From the NCBI GenBank assembly GCA_051000345.1, contig JBPCOJ010000025.1:1-7692 (forward strand): a DNA stretch of 7,692 nt. Direction: 5' to 3'. A program made the position numbers and the translations under genes. Origin of the DNA: JBHENC01 sp051000345 (GTDB taxonomy: Bacteria; Acidobacteriota; Blastocatellia; Pyrinomonadales; Pyrinomonadaceae). Within the stretch, counting starts at the first letter, position 1; each line of letters starts with the position of its first letter. Under the pieces are notes generated by a model that saw nothing but the letters and a program-made list of their open reading frames with translations, ran no database searches and had not been told where the DNA came from. Below, piece by piece: positions 1-5,817 of the stretch.

Positions 1-1
1 T

Positions 2-106
2 CAGCATCGCTTGATTCGCAAAGTCTTGTCGCATACGGTGATGGTCTTTTTGAATCTCCAACTAGGACGTGACCCGTTAGACCTCGATGGTCTGGTCACT
101 GCCTAA
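2..106 (+). mobile_element. IS982-like transposase, C-terminal end (partial)
   Basis: An open frame enters from the left edge and ends at TAA 104-106, giving 34 residues. The segment LIRKVLSHTVMVFLNLQLGR followed by a DPLDLDGLV tail resembles, from memory, the extreme C-terminus of IS982-family transposases. There a basic helix is followed by an 'AHTLCIYLN-LGR-PL' type stretch close to the stop. These enzymes are DDE transposases that cut and rejoin the ends of their own element. The catalytic residues lie upstream, outside the window, so it cannot be seen whether the copy is complete. The short distance from the stop to the next gene means the element's right end must lie within about 20 bases. 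The family call rests on a short segment. IS4/IS5-type transposases are the main alternative. Confidence 0.65.
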
Positions 107-125
107 AAAGAGTCACACATTAGGT
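104..125 (+). repeat. Probable right end of the IS982-like element
   Basis: The bases after and including the transposase stop end in GAGTCACACATTAGGT (110-125). Read inward on the other strand this is ACCTAATGTGTGACTC, which has the look of an insertion-sequence terminal repeat beginning with AC. The partner end lies outside the window, so neither the repeat nor a target duplication can be confirmed. The placement of the edge at 125 is an inference from the stop-to-end distance usual in compact insertion sequences. Confidence 0.4.
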
Positions 126-129
126 AAAG

Positions 130-618
130 ATGAATGCCTTTGAAGATCGACTTAACTTTTCTATTCGTCGCGCAACTCGTGACGACGTGCCTGACATCGT
201 TCGTTTGCTGGCGGATGACCCGCTCGGAAGCCAGCGTGAGAATTATCAGAATCCTTTGGCTCAGTCGTACTACGATGCCTTCGATGAAATTAACCAAGAC
301 CTTCATAACGAGTTGGTGATTGCCGAAGCAGACGGTGAAGTAATCGGCACGCTGCAACTTACGTTTATCCCGTATCTAACTTATCGAGGCGGTAAACGGG
401 CGCAGATCGAGGCGGTGAGGATTGACCGGAAATACAGAAGTCATGGTATAGGCGGCAAGCTGTTCGAGTGGGCGGTAAAGAGAGCGCGTGAAGAACAATG
501 TCACATGGTTCAGTTGACTACCAATAACACTCGCTCTGACGCGCATCGTTTTTATGAGCGTTTAGGATTTGTAGCGTCGCATTCCGGCATGAAGCTGGAG
601 TTGAAACGTCAAACCTAA
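130..618 (+). CDS. GNAT family N-acetyltransferase
   Basis: The 162-residue product is a single-domain GNAT enzyme. Such enzymes transfer an acetyl group from acetyl-CoA to an amine, and are probably cytoplasmic here because there is no signal or membrane segment. Strand beta-1 is IRRATRDDV (12-20). The beta-4 strand is around QIEAVRID (92-99), followed by the acetyl-CoA pyrophosphate loop R103-S-H-G106-I-G108. The C-terminal signature FYERLGF (141-147) carries the usual Tyr142 and ends in HSGMKLEL. Length and motif order are normal, so the gene appears intact. The substrate cannot be told; amino-acid, small-molecule or antibiotic amines are all possible. The ATG at 130 is preceded by AGG (122-124), and both sit directly against the probable insertion-sequence end. 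Promoter and ribosome-binding site may therefore come from that element. No terminator is seen after the stop. Confidence 0.9.
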   Translation: MNAFEDRLNFSIRRATRDDVPDIVRLLADDPLGSQRENYQNPLAQSYYDAFDEINQDLHNELVIAEADGEVIGTLQLTFIPYLTYRGGKRAQIEAVRIDRKYRSHGIGGKLFEWAVKRAREEQCHMVQLTTNNTRSDAHRFYERLGFVASHSGMKLELKRQT

Positions 619-691
619 TTCTCGAATCCTGCGTGCCTTGCTCCGACACTTGCAACGAACCACACCCGCAAACATTTTCCCATTAGTCTTG

Positions 692-808
692 CAATCCATT
701 GGCTTTGTTGCATAAATAGGGTTTTGTGCCCATATATTGTGGAAGACCCGTCAAATTTCAGACCCGAAACCGCAATATATAGATTTATGCAACAACGCCC
801 AATCCATT
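692..808. repeat. 9-bp target site duplication flanking the MITE
   Basis: CAATCCATT occurs at 692-700 and again at 800-808, exactly abutting both ends of the 701-799 element. Removing the element and one copy restores a continuous sequence (TTGCAATCCATTCATGAC). Nine bases is the duplication length known for the IS903 subgroup of the IS5 family. Confidence 0.93.
701..799. mobile_element. 99-bp MITE with IS903-type terminal inverted repeats
   Basis: The left end GGCTTTGTTGCATAAAT (701-717) matches the reverse complement of 783-799 at 16 of 17 positions; the mismatch is the fourth base. The ends closely resemble the IS903 terminus GGCTTTGTTGAATAAAT. A second inner pair, ATATATTGTGG (732-742) and CCGCAATATAT (770-780), also pairs apart from one wobble position, so a single strand could fold into a long hairpin. 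The seven-base sequence AGACCCG is repeated directly inside (744-750 and 760-766). There is no coding capacity, so movement would need a transposase in trans, presumably an IS5/IS903-group enzyme elsewhere in the genome. The IS982-like remnant at the left edge is of another family and is unlikely to be the driver. The near-perfect ends and perfect target duplication suggest recent insertion. Confidence 0.88.
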
Positions 809-968
809 CATGACTTTTGGATGTGATATTCTTTCGTAGAAAAACCGGCGCGCTAATTGGATTCGTTTGACGGCGCAGCGAAATATTATTGTTTCGTGCT
901 TCCCGCTCGATTTATCGCCGGACAACATTTAATTGAAGGCGTCTTAAGACAAAAGGAGAAATTGATTT
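809..968 (+). promoter_or_regulatory. Leader of the general-stress gene, with Shine-Dalgarno and a small palindrome
   Basis: This AT-rich stretch must hold the promoter of the gene at 969. AAGGAG (953-958) is a strong ribosome binding site 10 bases before the GTG start. A perfect 10-bp palindrome, GTCTTAAGAC (941-950), sits just before it and could be a small operator or chance. TTGACG (867-872) looks like a -35 box, but no -10 box stands at normal spacing (TATTGT at 887-892 is 14 bases on), so no promoter is claimed. The MITE lies just upstream and may have displaced older control sequence. Confidence 0.45.
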
Positions 969-1472
969 GTGACTAATCAAGCAGACCATAATGAGAACAT
1001 ACGCAAACTCGGCGAGATGATTAAGGAAATCAAGTTTGCCATGCTGACTACCGCCGAACCCGACGGCACGCTTCGCAGCCGCCCGATGGCGACGCAGGCG
1101 ACGGAATTCAACGGAGAGTTGTGGTTCTTCACAGCGGCCAGCGCGCCCAAAGTCGATGAGATCGAACAGGATCATCACGTCAATTTGAGCTACGCCGCGC
1201 CAGACAAAAATTTATACGTCTCCGTGTCCGGCAAAGCGCGAATGGTGCGCGACAAACAAAAGGCCGAAGAACTTTGGAATCCCGCTTACAAGGCATGGTT
1301 TCCGAAAGGGCTTGACGATCCAGACCTCGCGCTTTTGAAAGTCAGTGCGACACAGGCCGAATACTGGGATTCATCTTCGAGCGCCGTCGTGCATCTCGTC
1401 GGCTTCGTTAAAGCACTTGCGACGGGTGAGCGTTATCATCCGGGCGAAAACGAAAAGATAGACTTGCGCTAA
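969..1472 (+). CDS. Pyridoxamine 5'-phosphate oxidase-fold general stress protein (GSP26-like)
   Basis: The 167-residue product belongs to the split-barrel flavin-binding fold, in the general stress protein 26 group. Members bind FMN (some F420) and are linked to oxidative or general stress, but no reaction is established for most. Visible marks are the N-terminal helix (9-22), strand FAMLTTAEPDG (23-33), SRPM (37-40), the strand LWFFT (51-55) followed by K61, WNP (103-105), WFP (110-112) and EYWD (131-134). The last three are typical of this group rather than of the true PNPOx enzymes of vitamin B6 synthesis. Length is normal for the group. The GTG start is chosen because AAGGAG lies 10 bases upstream and the N-terminus then matches the family. 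The gene appears to be transcribed alone or with the gene that follows 164 bases later. Confidence 0.88.
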   Translation: MTNQADHNENIRKLGEMIKEIKFAMLTTAEPDGTLRSRPMATQATEFNGELWFFTAASAPKVDEIEQDHHVNLSYAAPDKNLYVSVSGKARMVRDKQKAEELWNPAYKAWFPKGLDDPDLALLKVSATQAEYWDSSSSAVVHLVGFVKALATGERYHPGENEKIDLR

Positions 1473-1623
1473 TCGCTCCTGCGCGATCAGGAATCGAGCG
1501 ACACAAGCAGGGCATCGCGTAATACCGCTCTCGGCGGCGTGCATCGGCGTTGCATCCGAAGGCATCTTAGTAACTGCATCCGCAACGATGCGATTTTTCG
1601 TAAATGAATGTTTTGGCTACAAC

Positions 1624-1639
1624 AAAGGAGACTTCATTG
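1624..1639 (+). promoter_or_regulatory. Ribosome binding site that sets a TTG start
   Basis: AAAGGAG (1624-1630) stands six bases before the in-frame TTG at 1637-1639. The upstream in-frame ATG at 1604 would place this ribosome-binding sequence inside the gene and has no such sequence of its own. TTG 1637 is therefore the better start. Confidence 0.75.
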
Positions 1640-2368
1640 AGCAACTTTCAATCTCCGAATCAAAGATATTCAGAGCAGCGCGCATGGACGCCGACGCCGG
1701 AAGTGGGCGGCTCCAACAGTTGGCAAATGCAAACGGCGGCGGAAGCGACTGTCGCCGAGCGCATGGGGTTTGTGCGCAAAGTCTATGCGCTTTTTTTCGC
1801 CGCGACGCTTTTTGCCGTCGGCGGCGTGATGCTTAGTTTCGCGTTTCCACCGCTGTTGAGGACAGCCTTCGAGCATCCGTATTTGTGGCTTTTCGCCATG
1901 ATCGGCGGCGTGATGGGCGCGCAGGCAGTACGCCATATACCGACGGTGAATCTGCTCGCGCTCTTCGGTTTCACGACGCTCACAGGCATCGTGATTTCTC
2001 CGGTCATCGCTTACGTTGCCGCGAACAATCCGGCCTCGATTCTTCAGGCGGGCGTGTTGACGATTGGCATCTTCGGCGGATTGACGGCTTATGTTTTCAT
2101 CTCGAAAAAGGATTTTAGTTTTCTGCGCGGCATGGTCACGACCGGATTGATAGTCGTCATTCTCGCCGGACTGCTGAACGTCTTTTTCGTCGGATCGAGC
2201 GCGCTCGCTTTTGCAGTTGCGACGGCAACGCTGCTTCTCTTCGCGGGCTTTGTGCTCTACGACACATCGAACATTATTCGTCGCTATCCGACCAACGAAT
2301 ACGTCGCGGGCGCTCTCTCGCTCTACCTAGACGCTTTCAAATCTTCCTCGCGCTGCTTCGCATCCTGA
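1637..2368 (+). CDS. Bax inhibitor-1/YccA-type membrane protein with frameshifted C-terminus
   Basis: From the TTG start the product has 243 residues: a polar N-terminus (1-45) and then a hydrophobic body with about seven helices (near 48-70, 83-98, 104-127, 136-155, 166-186, 188-208 and a last one starting near 224). The ending LYDTSNIIRRYPTNEYVAGA followed by LSLYLD is diagnostic of the BI-1/YccA/YetJ family. Members are inner-membrane proteins with pH-gated calcium leak activity shown for Bacillus YetJ. The two Asp residues of that pH-sensing pair appear to correspond to D209 and D232 here. After F234 the family norm is a hydrophobic tail of the NIFLALLR type, but this frame reads KSSSRCFAS and stops at 2366-2368. 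The expected tail is found one frame over (2341-2385), so one base is missing near 2340. The protein may lack the end of its last helix, or the sequence may carry an error. Confidence 0.88.
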   Translation: MSNFQSPNQRYSEQRAWTPTPEVGGSNSWQMQTAAEATVAERMGFVRKVYALFFAATLFAVGGVMLSFAFPPLLRTAFEHPYLWLFAMIGGVMGAQAVRHIPTVNLLALFGFTTLTGIVISPVIAYVAANNPASILQAGVLTIGIFGGLTAYVFISKKDFSFLRGMVTTGLIVVILAGLLNVFFVGSSALAFAVATATLLLFAGFVLYDTSNIIRRYPTNEYVAGALSLYLDAFKSSSRCFAS

Positions 2369-2385
2369 ACTCCGGCAGGCGTTAG
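2341..2385 (+). pseudogene. Displaced C-terminal tail of the Bax inhibitor-1 gene
   Basis: In the frame one base away from the main reading frame, 2341-2385 encodes IFLALLRILNSGRR and then TAG. This is what the BI-1 family normally carries after 'SLYLDAFN'. Adding one base after TTCAA (for example making TTCAAT ATC) joins the two frames and gives a 249-residue protein. The conservation of the tail argues for a recent one-base loss or a sequencing or assembly error rather than old decay. Confidence 0.85.
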
Positions 2386-2428
2386 TCTGTACGCACTGTG
2401 CTCTAACAGTAGCAACAGGTAATAAACA

Positions 2429-2464
2429 AAAGCGGCTCGTAACCGAGAAGTTACGAGCCGCTTT
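2429..2464. terminator. Intrinsic terminator between convergent genes
   Basis: A perfect 15-bp stem (2429-2443 with 2450-2464) closes a six-base loop CGAGAA. The stem core is GC-rich (GCGGCTCG). On the minus strand it is followed by TTTTGTTTATT, a good uridine run for ending transcription of the nuclease gene at 2487. On the plus strand the run after the stem is weaker (CTTTCATAATATGTTTT), but it may also stop transcripts from the Bax inhibitor gene. Confidence 0.88.
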
Positions 2465-2486
2465 CATAATATGTTTTCGATGCGCC

Positions 2487-3698
2487 TTATTGCTCTTCCC
2501 AAATGAAGTTCTCAATGACTTTCGTAGCCTCATTCACTTTGTCTGCGCTTTGTTGCCAGAGTTCTACCATAGCTTGTTTTACCTCATTAGAATCGTCTAT
2601 CTCGTTCACAACACGAGCACGAGAATAAAACCTTGTGTATCTTGCGCCTTCACGGTCAGCCAATGTAGGTATTTTGAATCCAGATCGGCGAAAGGCCTCG
2701 ACCAACTTCCGTCGCTGTTCTGCATCGGCTACCGGCCCTATTTCCAACTTAATATGCACTTTTTGATTCTGCTGATCTAGACGAAACCAGACTGCTACCG
2801 GATATGGAGATTCCCATCCCTTGATTTCTCTAGGCATCACGCTCGCCCATTTCTTCGGAATGAACCAAAGCCGACGTGCCATACTTTTAATTTGCTCAAT
2901 TTCGCCATGCTCTCTGATAAAGTCTTCGGCGGCTTCTCCGAATGCGGTGGCCGCGCCGTATCGAACAATCAAATCTATCGCCGCCTTGTGCTTGCGATAA
3001 ATTGACTTGCATAAATCTTCCAGTTCTTTATCCTGCATGGCTTCTTTCCTCAAAGTGCTCAGGTAATGACGGAGAAATGTTTGCGCGTCTTGAGGTATGC
3101 GATTCTGCTGTTGTTCTATAACCTCTGTGGCAACTTTATAGAGCGCCACATGACTCCATGGAATATAGCCTAATCCTTGCGCCATTTCGGACGGCTCGTC
3201 TCCTTCAAGCGTAAGCAACACCGGAATAATTATCTTGGTGTCGGGGAAACTTTGCTGGACAATCCCCTTGTATTTAAGCAGTTGACCTTTGGATTCTTTG
3301 GCGCGGATTTTATTTTCAATCAATATAACAAGATGATTCGCTTTGCTATGAATAAGCAGATCAATGTTGCGCCATTCACGCCGCACTTCGACATCAACCA
3401 AATCCATTAGCTCGACTGTAGCCGAGGACAAATCAAAATCTGCCTGCTCATTATCCAGTAGCAACGTCGAAATAAAACGCCTGACAAAAGTTTCACTTAG
3501 GCCATGACTTTCTCGTGGATTGAGAAGCCATCCCAAAACATTGCTATGTCTGATTTCCGCCCGCTCAATCCGAAGCACCTGAAGAATATTGAATTGATTG
3601 AGCTTGGCTGATAATTCTTCCAACTCACTATTGCCGACGAGGAATTCGGCCAAGCTACGTTTTTCCGAAGTATTGATAGCCTTTTCCGATCTACTCAT
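2487..3698 (-). CDS. PD-(D/E)XK nuclease superfamily protein (PDDEXK_4 type)
   Basis: The 403-residue product has the core of the PD-(D/E)XK nuclease fold. An N-terminal helix carries E48 followed by IRHSNVLGWLLNP (49-61) and HG (65-66), a signature of the PDDEXK_4 group. The catalytic strand pair follows: IDLLI with D113, then VILIENKI with E128 and K130, and Q139-L-L-K-Y in the next helix. These are the metal-binding and catalytic residues, so the site looks intact. Residues about 200-260 are helical. The C-terminal part (about 265-403), with the strand-rich segment around 305-325, is not something I can assign. Such proteins are usually of unknown role and are often found singly in accessory or defence regions. 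GAGG lies seven bases before the ATG. The gene is AT-richer than its neighbours, stands alone and has a strong terminator, which suggests acquisition. No methylase or helicase partner is visible. Confidence 0.85.
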   Translation of the reverse strand: MSRSEKAINTSEKRSLAEFLVGNSELEELSAKLNQFNILQVLRIERAEIRHSNVLGWLLNPRESHGLSETFVRRFISTLLLDNEQADFDLSSATVELMDLVDVEVRREWRNIDLLIHSKANHLVILIENKIRAKESKGQLLKYKGIVQQSFPDTKIIIPVLLTLEGDEPSEMAQGLGYIPWSHVALYKVATEVIEQQQNRIPQDAQTFLRHYLSTLRKEAMQDKELEDLCKSIYRKHKAAIDLIVRYGAATAFGEAAEDFIREHGEIEQIKSMARRLWFIPKKWASVMPREIKGWESPYPVAVWFRLDQQNQKVHIKLEIGPVADAEQRRKLVEAFRRSGFKIPTLADREGARYTRFYSRARVVNEIDDSNEVKQAMVELWQQSADKVNEATKVIENFIWEEQ

Positions 3699-3785
3699 AA
3701 CGACGCCTCGACATAGAAAATAGCCATGACAAAAGCCAACGTCAGAACCTAGCCATCAACCGCTGAATTTGCTTAGGATTGCGCA

Positions 3786-5321
3786 TCAACGAACAGCGCG
3801 CCGCGACGAACCTTCCGTCATCAATCTTTCAACCTCATCGGGTGCCGACGGAATCGCCGCCGATAATTTGCGCACGGTGTTTTCCGGCGTGATAACGTAA
3901 TCGTCTTCGATGCGGATGCCGAGCTTTTCCGTTTGAATGTAAATTCCCGGTTCGATGGTAAACACTTCGCCGGGCTGCATCGGGCGGCTGTAATTGCCGA
4001 CATCGTGAACGTCCATGCCCAGATAGTGGCCTAGCCCGTGAATAAAAAAGTGATCCATTGTGTACTCGCGCCCGTCCGTGTCCTTCGCGCGAAGCGTGCT
4101 TTGACGCATAAAGTTTTGCGCAAAGAGATTTAGATCGAGTTGCTTCATGCCCGGCTTCCAGTAAGCGGCGGCGGCTGATTGGGTGTTGAGTACGAGTTGA
4201 TAAACGGCGCGCTGGCGGGCGTTGAATTTTCCGCTCGCCGGAAACGTGCGCGTGATGTCCGCAGTGTAAAGCGAATACTCCGCGCCGATGTCGCAGACGA
4301 CAAGATCGCCCGCGTCGATGCGCTTGTGGTTTTCGCTGTAATGCAAGATGGTCGAATAAAGCCCGCTGCCGACGATTGAGGGAAAGCCGGGGCGCTCTGC
4401 GCCGCCTCGTGTGAAGGCAGCTTCGATAATCGACTGCGCTTCATACTCGTACATGCCCGGCTTCAATGCCCGCGCCGCGTCTCGTTCGGCTTCGCCCGTG
4501 ATGTCAATCGCTTTTTGCAGCAAAACGAGTTCGGCGGCTGATTTCGCTTTGCGCATTTCGGCGACGATGTTTGTGACGGAGACGACTTCAACGCCGGGCA
4601 ACTCTTTTTTCACCATCTCCGTAAATTGATATTCGCGCATGTTGCCTTCGCGCAGTCTTCGCGGCGCAATCGTGTAGAGCTTCATCTTGCTTTGCCCGCT
4701 CGCGTTCTTAAAGGCCGGAAGCAGCGCGGCTTCTTTTAGCTTCAATAAAACGTTGTACTTCGCTGCGCGGTCTGGCGTCGCGGATGTCGTGGGCGTTGTG
4801 GTGTTTGCTGTCGTGGTCGTGGTCGCCGTTGTCGCGGTATCTCCACGCGCATCGTTGATAATTGTCGGCAGGACGCGTTCGACGCCAAATGCTTTCGCAG
4901 TTTCATCGCCGGGCGCGAGTTGGACGCCCGTCCAGCGTTCGGAACGCACATCGCGCGGCGGAATAAAAACTATTTCACGCGCGTTATTCTCCGAAGGCAA
5001 GCCCGGCGGCACAAGCATCAAGGCGGCTTGCGGCGTGCGCACGCCCGTCAAATAAGCCATCCAATTATTTTGCCGGTAGCGCGCTTCCACGCCCGCGCCT
5101 TCTTCGACGTTGCCGAGAATCACCACGACGCCGTCTTTGATTTCCGACAGCAACCTTTGCCGCCGCGCGCGATAATCGCCAATCGGTTGATTAAGTAGGC
5201 GCACGCCCGGCTCGTCATAAAAATCAGCGGCGAAGAACGCGCCAGCGAAAACATTGCCTTGAACACAAACGACAAGCAGCGCAACGACAAAAGGATTGAT
5301 GATTGAACGAAAGAATTTCAC
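3786..5321 (-). CDS. Secreted Xaa-Pro aminopeptidase (M24B metallopeptidase)
   Basis: The 511-residue product would remove an N-terminal residue that precedes proline, outside the cytoplasmic membrane. A signal peptide (1-26, cleavage after VFA) is followed by the creatinase-like aminopeptidase P N-terminal domain (about 45-250) and the pita-bread catalytic domain (about 255-500). All five metal ligands expected from E. coli aminopeptidase P are present: D344 (VVCDIG), D355 (YTADITRTF), H432 (HGLGHYLGMDVHD), E457 (TIEPGIYI) and E472 (RIEDDY). The supporting histidines H327, H428 and H439 are also there. Residues 161-183 form an unusual Thr/Ala-rich stretch inside the N-terminal domain. The GTG start fits the signal peptide; AGGA lies 11 bases upstream, a rather long spacing. 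The gene is 87 bases from the nuclease start and 129 bases from the zinc-ribbon gene, so it is probably transcribed separately. Confidence 0.93.
   Translation of the reverse strand: MKFFRSIINPFVVALLVVCVQGNVFAGAFFAADFYDEPGVRLLNQPIGDYRARRQRLLSEIKDGVVVILGNVEEGAGVEARYRQNNWMAYLTGVRTPQAALMLVPPGLPSENNAREIVFIPPRDVRSERWTGVQLAPGDETAKAFGVERVLPTIINDARGDTATTATTTTTANTTTPTTSATPDRAAKYNVLLKLKEAALLPAFKNASGQSKMKLYTIAPRRLREGNMREYQFTEMVKKELPGVEVVSVTNIVAEMRKAKSAAELVLLQKAIDITGEAERDAARALKPGMYEYEAQSIIEAAFTRGGAERPGFPSIVGSGLYSTILHYSENHKRIDAGDLVVCDIGAEYSLYTADITRTFPASGKFNARQRAVYQLVLNTQSAAAAYWKPGMKQLDLNLFAQNFMRQSTLRAKDTDGREYTMDHFFIHGLGHYLGMDVHDVGNYSRPMQPGEVFTIEPGIYIQTEKLGIRIEDDYVITPENTVRKLSAAIPSAPDEVERLMTEGSSRRAVR
4773..4841 (-). 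repeat. Thr-rich low-complexity tract within the peptidase gene
   Basis: Codons for residues 161-183 are mostly ACN and GCN. They encode a run dominated by Thr with a few Ala, Asn, Pro and Ser residues, between the LPTIINDARG strand region and the DRAAKYN helix. It looks like a flexible linker or surface loop. Mixed codon use (ACC, ACG, ACA) means it is not a simple trinucleotide expansion, but the near-repeated CGACCA units could slip. Confidence 0.75.
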
Positions 5322-5450
5322 TTTAGATTGATTCCTAACTTGGCAACTACAATTTATGCCTTAAACTCAGATTATGCCTATCATCTCACCTCTTCACGTT
5401 CAGATTTCATGTCGCTCGCCTGATGATGGTATGGGGCGGGTAGAGCGCAC
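5322..5450. other. Intergenic stretch, nothing firm
   Basis: These 129 bases hold the upstream region of the peptidase gene and the downstream region of the zinc-ribbon gene. AT-rich words such as GCATAATC and GCATAAATT on the minus strand could be -10 boxes, but no -35 box stands at a convincing distance. No stem-loop with a uridine run is visible after the zinc-ribbon gene. Confidence 0.4.
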
Positions 5451-5786
5451 TTAATCATTCAACTTTGCGCCGCACTTCGCGCAGTATTCTACCTTTGTGA
5501 ATAACATATGATTGATAATAGTCTTTCCGCAGTTGTCGCAGAACTTGGTTGATTTGATATTGAGGAAAGTAATTAGCGCCACCGCTGGCACCATTATGAA
5601 CATTATTTCTGACGGAAAACCCATTACCAGCACAAAAGATACAAACAGCACTCCTGCGAGAATGACGTACCAAGGAAAATACTTCTTCTTAAATTGGACG
5701 TTCTTGCTGACGTAGAAGAGAAAGAAACCCGCGATACCCAGCGCTATCCAAACTACAAAGAAAACGGGAAATATATCTGGCTTCAT
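5451..5786 (-). CDS. Small membrane protein with C-terminal zinc ribbon
   Basis: The 111-residue product has three likely membrane helices (about 7-25, 39-57 and 60-76). A short cytoplasmic-type tail follows, with two CxxC knuckles: C83-D-N-C86 and C102-A-K-C105, both followed by Gly. Four cysteines in this spacing are a classic zinc-ribbon that would bind one zinc ion. The basic stretch KNVQFKKK (28-35) between helices 1 and 2 suggests that this loop faces the cytoplasm. I do not recognise the family, and the role is unknown. Zinc-ribbon tails on small membrane proteins often mediate protein contacts. The ATG at 5784-5786 has a GGGG six bases upstream. It begins 31 bases after the glycosyltransferase stop and could be the last gene of that unit. 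Its lower GC content and plainer codon use suggest a different origin. Confidence 0.75.
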   Translation of the reverse strand: MKPDIFPVFFVVWIALGIAGFFLFYVSKNVQFKKKYFPWYVILAGVLFVSFVLVMGFPSEIMFIMVPAVALITFLNIKSTKFCDNCGKTIINHMLFTKVEYCAKCGAKLND

Positions 5787-5817
5787 TCGTCACCCCATGT
5801 AGCATCTAACTTAATCT

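Noticed and set aside
1474..1500. Stem-loop after the general-stress gene (CGCTC with GAGCG, inner CTG with CAG)
   Set aside because: The pairing is short and bulged, with no uridine run after it, so it is not convincing as a terminator.
1588..1836. Plus-strand frame overlapping the start of the Bax inhibitor gene
   Set aside because: It has no ribosome binding site and an Arg/Cys-rich composition, and it overlaps a well-supported gene in another frame.
3699..3785. Possible promoter of the nuclease gene on the minus strand (TTGGCT with TATGTC)
   Set aside because: Both boxes are poor and the spacing is 18. The match is no better than chance in 87 bases.
4687..5055. Plus-strand frame with a Val-rich run
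   Set aside because: The Val run is just the complement of the Thr-rich codons of the peptidase gene.
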